This document shows, piece after piece, positions 35,341 through 43,200 of a stretch of DNA of 64,000 nt (positions are counted from its first letter, which is position 1; every line of letters starts with the position of its first letter). The notes below the pieces were generated by a model. The model had not been told where the DNA came from, ran no database searches, and saw nothing but the letters and a program-made list of their open reading frames with translations. Source of the stretch: Pseudoclavibacter sp. RFBB5 (GTDB lineage Bacteria > Actinomycetota > Actinomycetes > Actinomycetales > Microbacteriaceae); the NCBI RefSeq assembly GCF_002931555.1, contig NZ_PSTZ01000003.1, positions 231,736-295,735 on the forward strand, read 5' to 3'. Both the position numbers and the translations under genes were made by a program.

Positions 35341-35850
35341 ATGACGACGCAGAACATCGCCGACCGAAGCACCGTTGCCCGCCTGAGTGAGGTGCTGACG
35401 GAGCTCAACTGGCCGGTCTCGAAGCAAGAGCTGACCGGGGTAGCTGCAGAGCTGGGATGGTCGGAAGCTCGGTCGACAAGCCTCAGCGCTCGCTACCGGA
35501 CCGGATACATCGAGTCGCCCGAACGCGTCTCGAACGCCTCGGCTTCCGTCAAGGACGAGTCGGTCACCGAGATCCAGGTGAAGCTCAGCGGTGCGGACGC
35601 CAGTGGTGCAGTCGATGTCGCAGGTGCCCGGCGCCACCTCGGCGCGGAGCTCGCGGAGATCCTCGGTGAGGGATCCGCACGTCAGGGCAGCGACATCGCT
35701 TGGGACCTCGACAACGGCGGGCGCCTGTGGCTGAAGTCGCTCGACACGAGCGTGGCGCTCATCGCGCTCCAGCCGGCATACGCTGAGATCGAGCGCCGCG
35801 AGGAGCGGTCGGGCATCGGCCCTGGCCGAGTGCCGGGCGAGGCCATCTGA
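35341..35850 (+). CDS. Orphan immunity-like protein, copy D (divergent DUF6301-like)
   Basis: A 169-residue soluble protein, a distant relative of copies A and B: NWPVSKQE, AAELGW, VTEIQVKLS, SDIAWDLDNGGRLW and AYAEIERREE keep the family pattern. It follows the YezG-like gene and the ten-codon toxin relic. It therefore appears to be the immunity gene of a former toxin tip that was replaced by the endonuclease tip of toxin 2. A perfect hairpin follows at 35899. Confidence 0.78.
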   Translation: MTTQNIADRSTVARLSEVLTELNWPVSKQELTGVAAELGWSEARSTSLSARYRTGYIESPERVSNASASVKDESVTEIQVKLSGADASGAVDVAGARRHLGAELAEILGEGSARQGSDIAWDLDNGGRLWLKSLDTSVALIALQPAYAEIERREERSGIGPGRVPGEAI

Positions 35851-35898
35851 TCCGAGGCACAGCACCGTTCGCGGCCACCGCGTCTTTGAGAACGCCAA

Positions 35899-35928
35899 CG
35901 GCGAGCATCCAGTGCCGGATGCTCGCCG
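35899..35928. terminator. Perfect 12-bp hairpin ending the effector region
   Basis: CGGCGAGCATCC (35899-35910) pairs exactly with 35917-35928 around a six-base loop, between the convergent ends of immunity copy D and the ESAT-6-like gene. It should terminate both. Confidence 0.75.
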
Positions 35929-35957
35929 CCGCTCATGTCGGTGCGTTGAGTCGCTGC

Positions 35958-36266
35958 CTAGCTCGGGATCGACGCCCGTGCCGCGGACAGGGCGCGGCGG
36001 GCGACGTCGTCGTTCTCGACCAGCGAGTTGCGGATGGCGGCGATGACGTCGCGCACCTGCTGTCCGGCTGAGTTCCACTGCTGCTCGAGGTGCGCGTACT
36101 CGTCCGAGACGCCGTCGGCCTGGTAGTCGGCCATGGCCGACTTGACGTCGGCGTCGCGGCGGTCGAGCGCCGACTCGAGACGGGCGGCGACCTGCTCGAA
36201 GTTCGCCTGCGTCGCCTCGGACGAGCCGATGTTGTAGTCGTTGCGATCCATCTGGTTCGTGAACAT
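35958..36266 (-). CDS. Pore-forming ESAT-6 family protein
   Basis: A 102-residue helical protein. The segment YQADGVSDEYAHLEQQWNSAG (split by the turn Trp-Asn-Ser) and the following NDD.ARRAL pattern match the actinobacterial 'pore-forming ESAT-6 family' group found in Streptomyces T7SS loci. As a WXG100-type protein it is likely secreted as a dimer by the EccC/EccD machine. GAGGAG lies seven bases upstream of the ATG. It is second in a two-gene operon with 36306-36653. Confidence 0.85.
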   Translation of the reverse strand: MFTNQMDRNDYNIGSSEATQANFEQVAARLESALDRRDADVKSAMADYQADGVSDEYAHLEQQWNSAGQQVRDVIAAIRNSLVENDDVARRALSAARASIPS

Positions 36267-36305
36267 GCGTGTTCTCCTCGTTCTCGTCGCGTCGGTGTCT
36301 GAGCG

Positions 36306-36653
36306 CTAGGCCTGCGGGCGGATGCGCGTCAGGAAGGACTCAGAGCTGAAGTCGGTCGAGCCGGCCGCGGCCTCGTGCGTCGCGGCTCCGTCGTCGGCGG
36401 CGGCGACGAAGGCCTTGTTCTGGCCGCTGATGGAGGTGACGATGCCGACGAGCGCCGAGTTGAGGGCGTTCGAGATCTCGTCGGTCTTCGACTTGAAGTT
36501 GTTGAAGCTGGCCTTCGCGGGCCCGTTGAAGGTCGAGGAGAGCGGCTCGGCCGCGTCGAAGAGCTGCTTCACGAGCTCGCCGAGGTCGTCCGATTCGGTC
36601 TGCGACTTGTTGCCGAGCGTGACCAGGGTCTGGTCTTCCATTGCGAACTTCAT
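36306..36653 (-). CDS. WXG100/ESAT-6-like secreted protein
   Basis: A 115-residue helical protein, with FNGPAKASFNNF near residues 42-53 in the place of the WXG turn and a C-terminal acidic, Ser-rich tail. A strong GGAGAGG precedes the ATG. It is the first gene of the leftward operon, 39 bases before the pore-forming ESAT-6 gene, and diverges from the secretion core. The pair probably forms a heterodimer exported by the T7SS. Confidence 0.82.
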   Translation of the reverse strand: MKFAMEDQTLVTLGNKSQTESDDLGELVKQLFDAAEPLSSTFNGPAKASFNNFKSKTDEISNALNSALVGIVTSISGQNKAFVAAADDGAATHEAAAGSTDFSSESFLTRIRPQA

Positions 36654-36743
36654 GGCATCCTCTCCAGCACCGCGATCGGCGCGCGTTCTTATCGGGAGAT
36701 GTCAGTCCAGCACGGGTTGCCTGCCGTCGTCCAACTTTTCACC

Positions 36744-36786
36744 GGGGAGTTCTCCCCTCCCGGCGTCAGGTTTGGCCGACTAGCCT
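36744..36786 (+). promoter_or_regulatory. Promoter of the T7SS core operon with perfect GGGGA/TCCCC dyad
   Basis: GGGGAGTTCTCCCC at 36744-36757 is a perfect dyad of GGGGA around four bases. TAGCCT at 36781-36786, 23 bases later, serves as the -10, and the GTG of the FHA protein comes eight bases after it. The site lies between the divergent WXG100 and core operons, so one regulator could control both. Confidence 0.6.
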
Positions 36787-36794
36787 TGCGACTC

Positions 36795-37526
36795 GTGTGG
36801 AAAACGGCCGATCTCCCAGCGGCGACCGCCCAGCTCGCCTGGTCGATCGCGCTCGACGTGGCGCTCGGGCTCGCGGTGGTCGCTGGCCTCTCGCTGCTGG
36901 CCGCGGCCCACAGTCTCGCGTTCGCGGTGCTCGTCGGAGTGGTCGTGTCGCTCGTCCTGCTCGCGGTCTGGTGGTGGATGCGCGCTGCGCTCGGCACGAG
37001 CGCGGGCCACGCCCTGCTGGGGCTCCGCACCGTCGCCCGGTCGACGGGCATGCCTGCGCATCCGCTCACGGGCGCACGCGCGACGATGAACGTCCGCACG
37101 GGGCGCGATCCGCTGCATCTGGTGCCGGCCGCGATCGAGCTCGCCCCGCCGACTCGCGTGCCCCAGCGATTCTCGAGCCCGGACCTCGAGCTGCACTTCG
37201 ATGACGGCTCGCGTCACGTCGTCCGCGGCGTGATCGTCGTGGGCCGCGCCCCGCAGGTCTCGTCGAGGAGCCAGCGGCCGGTCGCCGTGCCCGACTTCTC
37301 ACGGAGCCTCGCCCCGACCCACGTGCGCCTCGAGCCGAACTTCGAGGGTGTGCTCGTCACCGACCTCGGCAGCGTCTCCGGCACGTGGGCGTTCGCGGGC
37401 GGCGACCCGCAGCGGTTGCAGGCGGAGACGGCCGTCACCGTTCCGTTCGGCACGGTGCTGGCCCTCGGCTCGAGGCGCGTGCGCCTCGGTCGGCCCGGCG
37501 TGCCAGGAACGGGGGTGGCCGCGTGA
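36795..37526 (+). CDS. RDD-type membrane and FHA-domain protein of the T7SS core
   Basis: A 243-residue protein starting at the GTG at 36795. Residues about 10-65 form two membrane helices with an RDD-like character, then a linker, then a C-terminal FHA-type phosphopeptide-binding domain (about 140-243) with HFDDGSRHVVRG, SRSLAPTHVRLE, VTDLGSVSGTW and a closing GSRRVRLG. FHA proteins are frequent in actinobacterial T7SS loci and may link secretion to serine/threonine kinases. A longer frame upstream runs through the promoter dyad and is not used. It overlaps the next gene as GTGA. Confidence 0.82.
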   Translation: MWKTADLPAATAQLAWSIALDVALGLAVVAGLSLLAAAHSLAFAVLVGVVVSLVLLAVWWWMRAALGTSAGHALLGLRTVARSTGMPAHPLTGARATMNVRTGRDPLHLVPAAIELAPPTRVPQRFSSPDLELHFDDGSRHVVRGVIVVGRAPQVSSRSQRPVAVPDFSRSLAPTHVRLEPNFEGVLVTDLGSVSGTWAFAGGDPQRLQAETAVTVPFGTVLALGSRRVRLGRPGVPGTGVAA

Positions 37527-38023
37527 GTGAGACGGACCGCACGCTCATCGACACGACGCGCGCGCACCGCGAGCGGATGCTCGGCGCGCTCGCGCACGGA
37601 CCGCAGGCGACGAGGCGCACCGTCAACACGAACGTGGGTCGACTGCTCGGCTCGGTGATCCTCGGCGCCGTCATCTGCTGCGCGTGCCTCGGCACGAGCT
37701 TCGTCGTGAACCTGCTCGAGGATCGCAAGCAGCAGGAGGCGATCTCCGCGTTCCAGGCGGCGGCCGCGGCGAACCCCGTCCAGCCAGGCGGCACGGTCGT
37801 GCAGGACGAGGCGACCGGCTTCCTGCTCGACCAGGCGACGGGCCAGTACACCGACCCGCGCACGGGTTTCGTCGTCGACCCCGCCACCGGTTACGCGACG
37901 GACCCGGCCGGCAAGCTCATCGACACGAGGATCGGCTGGTACATCGACCCGGCCACCGGGTACTACACGAACCCGACGAGCGGCATCACGATCGACCCGC
38001 AGACGCTGACGGTGGTCGAGTGA
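37523..38023 (+). CDS. Single-span membrane protein with DPxTG repeats
   Basis: A 166-residue protein. A basic cytoplasmic N-terminus (about 45 residues) precedes one membrane helix (about 46-67), then about 100 residues outside the membrane made of degenerate units with the pattern D-P-x-T-G, five to six copies. Similar units occur in the tail of the LytR-CpsA-Psr protein at 59588. It starts in the stop of the FHA gene (GTGA overlap), so it belongs to the secretion core; it could fill the place of EccB or EccE, but no sequence evidence shows this. Confidence 0.72.
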   Translation: MSETDRTLIDTTRAHRERMLGALAHGPQATRRTVNTNVGRLLGSVILGAVICCACLGTSFVVNLLEDRKQQEAISAFQAAAAANPVQPGGTVVQDEATGFLLDQATGQYTDPRTGFVVDPATGYATDPAGKLIDTRIGWYIDPATGYYTNPTSGITIDPQTLTVVE

Positions 38024-38091
38024 GCAGCGCCAGCCCTGGCATCCGGCGAGCGAACCCCGATGCCCGGCGACAGAACCCTGAGGAGCACTGA

Positions 38092-39426
38092 GTGTCGTAC
38101 ACGCGACTCACCGTCATCGGCAGCGAGCGGAAGGCAGAGCTCGCGCTGCCGAGCACCGAGCCCGTCGGAGTGCTCCTCCCTCACGTCCTCGAGCTGCTCG
38201 ACGAGCACCCGCACGGCGGTGACGTGCTGATCCTGACGACACTCACCGGCGCATCCCTCGACTTCGACGCGACCCTCGAGGAGCAGGGGGTGCGGCCGGG
38301 CGCGATGCTGCGCGTGACGACCGCCGACGACGCACCGCAGGCGCCAGAGGTCATCGACATCACCGACGCCATCACGGAGGCCGGGGCCACGAGGCGGGAC
38401 GCCTGGGGGGAGGCGCACACGCGCACGACGCTGGCCGTCGCCGCCGGGGTCGCCGCCGCGGGTGCCGCCATGTGGGCCATGGGCGCGTTCGCGCTTCCGG
38501 CGCAGTGGATGCTCGCCGCCGCGGCACTGCTCGCGGCCGCTGGCGCGGGACTCGCTCGGTCGGGCCAGCGGTTCGCGGCGGTCGCCGTCGCGAGCACAGC
38601 GATCGGGGTCTCCCTGCCCGCCGCGTTCGGGCTCGCCGCGGAGGTCGGCAGGGACGGTGGCGCCGGCGGCGTCGCGGGTCTCCTGCCGAACACGGTGCTC
38701 GTCGCCGCCATGTCCGCCTGGTTCGTGCTCGGACTCGTGTGGGGCATCGGGTTCCAGCGGGGCTCGGCGAGGTACGGCGCCGCAGTCGGCCTGATTGCCG
38801 GCAGCATCCTCTTCTTCCTGAGCCTGGCTGGCTTCGATCGCGGTGGCGTCGCGGTCATCGTGTCCGTGCTGAGCGTCGCGGCCCTCGGCCTGCTTCCTGG
38901 CGCCGCCCTCTCCCTCAGCGGCCTCACGTCCTACGACGACCGCATCATGCGCGGCGAGCGCGCGTCGACGGTTGACGTGCGGGCTGCGATCGCGGAGTCG
39001 TTCGCGCAGCTCACCTGGACGGTCATCGCCGTGTCGGTCGTGGCCGCGCTGTCGCTCACCGAGCTGCTGCTCTCGGGCGACCCATGGCGGCAGGGGCTCG
39101 CCGCGGCCCTCGCCATCGTCGCGCTCCTCCGCATGCGCACGTTCCCGCTCGCGCCTCCCCGTCTCGCCCTGCTGGCCGCCGCTGCCGTGCCCGGCATCCT
39201 GTGGCTGCTGTCGACGCCGCTCCTCGGCGACGGTGAGAAGGCCCTCGCCGCGGGTGTCGTGGCGCTGCTCGCGGTCGCCACCGCCGCGTGGAGCCCGAGC
39301 GGGGTCGTCGCCGCCAAGCTCAGGCGCTGGGCCGACATCGTGGAGCTGCTCGTGGTGCTCACGGTTGTGCCCCTCGCGCTCGGCTCGTTCGGGATCTTCG
39401 CCGACCTCCTCGAGGCGTTCCGTTGA
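38092..39426 (+). CDS. eccD: EccD-like T7SS integral membrane channel protein
   Basis: A 444-residue protein with a ubiquitin-like N-terminal domain (about residues 1-85, as in YukD/EccD: TRLTVIGSERKAELALP) followed by about eleven membrane spans, matching the EccD channel subunit of T7SS. The GTG at 38092 has GGAG upstream. The gap of 68 bases after the previous gene contains no terminator. It overlaps the next gene by TTGA. Confidence 0.87.
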   Translation: MSYTRLTVIGSERKAELALPSTEPVGVLLPHVLELLDEHPHGGDVLILTTLTGASLDFDATLEEQGVRPGAMLRVTTADDAPQAPEVIDITDAITEAGATRRDAWGEAHTRTTLAVAAGVAAAGAAMWAMGAFALPAQWMLAAAALLAAAGAGLARSGQRFAAVAVASTAIGVSLPAAFGLAAEVGRDGGAGGVAGLLPNTVLVAAMSAWFVLGLVWGIGFQRGSARYGAAVGLIAGSILFFLSLAGFDRGGVAVIVSVLSVAALGLLPGAALSLSGLTSYDDRIMRGERASTVDVRAAIAESFAQLTWTVIAVSVVAALSLTELLLSGDPWRQGLAAALAIVALLRMRTFPLAPPRLALLAAAAVPGILWLLSTPLLGDGEKALAAGVVALLAVATAAWSPSGVVAAKLRRWADIVELLVVLTVVPLALGSFGIFADLLEAFR

Positions 39427-40274
39427 ACCGACCGAGCGCCTTGCACCTGGCCTGGCCGCACGCGTTCACGGCGCGCGGGGCGGCCGAGCTGCGGGACCTC
39501 CGAGAGCGTGCCGCCGTGCCGCTTGCGCTCCGCCGTCGTGTCGGCGTCGCCTCGCTCGCGGTCGGCGCCGGATGCACGACGGTCGCCGTGGAGCTCGCCA
39601 GGTTCCTGTCGTCAGTGCGGCGCGACCGGGTGCGCTTCGTCAGCGCGCAGGGCGGCAGCGCCCGCCCGGAACGCGGCCTCGATGGCACGGCCGTCGAGGC
39701 GCTCGAGCTGTCGCCGGCCGAGTGGCCCGCCGACGTCGACGCCTGGTGGCGGCTGCACCGCGCGTCCAGCGACGCCTACGACCTCACGGTCACGGACTGG
39801 GGCGCGACTCCGCTGGAGCGCCTCCGCGACCTCGCGGAGCACTCGCACGTGCTCTGCCTCGTGACCCCGGCGGACCGGTCGAGCGTCCAGCAGGCCCTCG
39901 ACGTCGCCGCCGCGATCGGCGCGCACACCAGGGTCGTCCTCGTCGCGGTCGACGTGCAGCGCGTCGCCGGCCTCGCGACCGAGATGCTCGTCGACAACCT
40001 GCCCTTCCCGTCTGTGCTCCTGCGACACGACCGGAAGCTGCGCGAGAGCGCGCGGCGGGGCCTCGACGGCGTGCGCATGCTGCGCCTCGGTGCCAGGGTC
40101 ATCGATGCGGCAGCGGGGGTGGCGGCACCGCCGGTGCCCACCCCGGTCGCGCCCTCGGCTCCGATCCCGCACGCGCCGCCGGCACCCGTCGCGCCGCCCG
40201 CGCAGGCGCCCGTGTTTCCCCCAGCGCCCAACCGACCCGCATCCACCTCCGACCGACCAGGGAGGCGACCGTGA
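39423..40274 (+). CDS. ParA/MinD-like protein with a degenerate P-loop, T7SS core
   Basis: A 283-residue protein starting at a TTG in the stop of eccD. The region VASLAVGAGCTTVAVELARF (about 38-57) sits where a deviant Walker A would be, but the lysines are missing, so ATP hydrolysis is doubtful. DLTVTDWGATPLERL resembles the switch II region, and VCLVTPADRSSVQQAL-like sequence follows the MinD fold. The last 60 residues are Pro/Ala-rich. In other T7SS loci EspI-type proteins of this shape occur next to EccC. It overlaps eccC by GTGA. Confidence 0.75.
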   Translation: MNRPSALHLAWPHAFTARGAAELRDLRERAAVPLALRRRVGVASLAVGAGCTTVAVELARFLSSVRRDRVRFVSAQGGSARPERGLDGTAVEALELSPAEWPADVDAWWRLHRASSDAYDLTVTDWGATPLERLRDLAEHSHVLCLVTPADRSSVQQALDVAAAIGAHTRVVLVAVDVQRVAGLATEMLVDNLPFPSVLLRHDRKLRESARRGLDGVRMLRLGARVIDAAAGVAAPPVPTPVAPSAPIPHAPPAPVAPPAQAPVFPPAPNRPASTSDRPGRRP

Positions 40275-43200
40275 GCATCCGCGACGCACACCGACCCACC
40301 CGGACCGTCTTCCCGGCCCAGAGGCCCGAGCCCCGCCAGCTCGCCTCGCCGCCCACGCTGAGCGACGAGGCCAGCGCGACGCCATTCCAGTTCCTGCTGC
40401 CGGTCGTCGGCGCGCTCACGTCCGTCACGATGATGGTGGTCATGCGCAACGGGCAGCCGCTGTTCCTCTTCATCGCCGGCATCGTGTTCGTCGTCGCCAT
40501 CGTCTCTGGTGTCGGCTTCGCGATCTCGGCCAGGGGTCGCGCCGGCCGGGCGCTGCGCATCCGCCGCAAGCGCTACCTCGATTACCTCGAGCGGCAGCGC
40601 ACCGAGCTGCGCGACGAGGCGGCCGGGGCGGCGCGGGCCGCGAGGCTCGTGCATCCCGACCGCAGCGGCCTCGCCTCCCTGGTGCAGGATCCCGCTCGCC
40701 TCTGGGACAGGCGCCGCGGCGACCCCGACCACCTGCAGGCCCGCGTGGGCACGGCGACCGTGCCGTGGTTCCAACTCGGGGTCTCCGCTGAGGACTCGCC
40801 GACCGAGCCCGCCGACCCCATCCTGCTTCGCGAGGCGCAGCTGCTCGCCGAGACGCACAGCGAGGTGCCGGGGATGCCCGCCGTCGCGGAGCTTCGGGGC
40901 GCATCCGTCGTCGCGATCATCGGACCGCGGGAGCGCACCGTGCCCCTCGTGAGGGGGCTCGTCGCCCAGCTGGCCAGCCACCAGCTCCCGGACGACGTGC
41001 AGCTCGCCGCCGCCTTCGCTCCGGACCGCGGAGACGACTGGCGTGGCTTCGACCTGCTCCCGCACGCGCAGAACCCGCGCCTCTTCGACGGTCCGATGCC
41101 GGCGCGTCGCGTCGCGCCGGACCTCCGCCAGCTCGCCGCCGTGATCGGGAGCGAGCTCCTCGACCGCACCCAGACGGCCGCCGCCGCGAGGCGCCGCGGT
41201 GGCACGGCGACGACGCTGACCAGTCTCGTCGTGGTCGACGACCGCCACGGCGAGCCCGCCCGCCCGCTGCAGCTCCCCGACCGCAGCTACACGCCGAGCG
41301 AGATCGGCGTGACCATCGTCCACCTCGTCGACGATCGCCTCCACGAGCCGGACGACGTCGACGTGCGCATCGAGCTCGATGCCGACGGCGGTGCGGCGCT
41401 CACGCACAACGCGGGCGGCAGCGAGCAGCGCACGCTCTCATTCGAAGCCGACGAGGTGACGTCGACCGCGTTCGAGGGCCTCGCCCGCACCCTGGCCGCG
41501 CGGCGCACCTTCGCCACCGCGGGGGCCCGCGACGACGAGGGACCCGCGGCCGACATCGCCGAGATCCTCGGCGTTCCCCTCGACAAGCCAGTCGCACTCG
41601 AGCGCGTCTGGGCGCCGCGACAGCCCTCGGAGTTCCTCCGTGTCGCGTTCGGCGTCAACGATCAGGGCCGCCCGGTGCACCTCGACCTCAAGGAGAGCGC
41701 GCAGCAGGGCATGGGCCCGCACGGCATCTGCATCGGCGCGACCGGCTCCGGGAAGTCGGAGATGCTGCGCACGCTCATCCTGTCGCTCGCCGTCTCCCAC
41801 CCGCCGGAAGACCTCGCGATGATCCTCGTCGACTACAAGGGCGGGGCGGCCTTCGCACCGTTCGAGGGACTCCCGCATCTCGCGGGCCTCATCGACAACC
41901 TCGCCGACGACCCGCAGCTGACGGTGCGAGCGAAGGCCTCGCTCCAGGGCGAGGTCGTGCGCCGACAGCAGCTCCTGAAGGCCGCGGACTCGTCACCGTC
42001 CATCTCGCACTACCGCGAGCTGCGCCGCACTCGCCCCGAGCTCGCGCCCATGCCGCACCTCTTCGTCGTCATCGACGAGTTCGGCGAGCTGCTCACGGCG
42101 GAACCCGACTTCATCGACCTGTTCCTGCAGATCGGCCGCATCGGTCGGTCCATCGGCGTGCACCTGCTGCTCTCGAGCCAGCGCATCGAGGGCGGCAAGC
42201 TGCGCGGGCTGGACACCTACCTGTCCTACCGTCTCGGTCTGCGCACGTTCAGCGAGGCGGAGTCGCAGGTTGTGCTCGGCTCCGGTGACGCCTTCCACCT
42301 GCCGCCGATCCCCGGCTACGGCTACCTGAAGGTCGACACGAGCGTCTACCAGCGCTTCCATGCCGGCTACGTCTCCGGTCCCATCGACGAGGTGGCTGAG
42401 GCGCGCCCGGTCACGGACGACGAGCAACCGCGAATCGTCGAGGTGCCCCTCTTCAACGGCATCGACAGCGGGGGAGACCCTGACGCACCGCTCGTGCTGC
42501 GCGCCCCGGAGACCCGCCGTACCCTCATCGACGACCTCGTCGCCCAGCTCGACCGGCCGGAGAAGGTCAGACCGGTCTGGCTGCCCCCGCTCGCCGAGCG
42601 CATCTCGCTCGGCGAGGCGTTCGCGGCCGGCGCGGACAGCTCAGCAGACCCCAGCGATTCCGGCGAACACCCCCACGGCCCCGCAAACCCCGGGGGAGCG
42701 CATCCGCTTCGCTTCGTCATCGGGGTCGAGGACGAACCCGCGAATCAGCGGCAGGAGCCGTGGGTGCTCGACCTCACCAAATCGGGTGGCCACGTCGCCA
42801 TCATCGGTGGCCCGCAGTCTGGGCGGAGCACGGCCCTGCGCACGATCGCGGCATCGCTGGCCCTCAGCGGCGCACTGGGCGCCGTCGGCATCTACGGCAT
42901 GGACCTGACAGGCGGCGGCCTCCGCAGGCTGGAGGCGTTTCCGCACGTCGGCGGCGTCGCCACGCGAGGAGACGACTCCAGACTCGTGCGCCTCGTCGAG
43001 GAGCTCGCCGCGATGCTGCGGATGCGCGAGGAGCTCTTCAAACGGCACAGCATCGACAGCACGGCGCAGCTTCGCGCCATGCACGCCGCGGGGAAGCTGC
43101 CCGGACTGCCGAACGCCGACATCGTCCTCCTCGTCGACGGCTACGGCGCCCTCCGCCAGGACTTCGAGCACCTCGACGGGCCGTTCACGAAGCTCATGCT

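Noticed and set aside
22918..36653. Island as a prophage or integrative element
   Set aside because: No integrase, transposase, phage structural gene or flanking attachment repeat was found; the gene content is T7SS effectors and immunity genes.
38972..40270. Extension of the EccC frame upstream over eccD and the ParA-like gene
   Set aside because: The upstream part is an Arg/Ser-rich shadow of those two genes; the EccC start at 40271 overlaps the preceding stop as in the rest of the operon.
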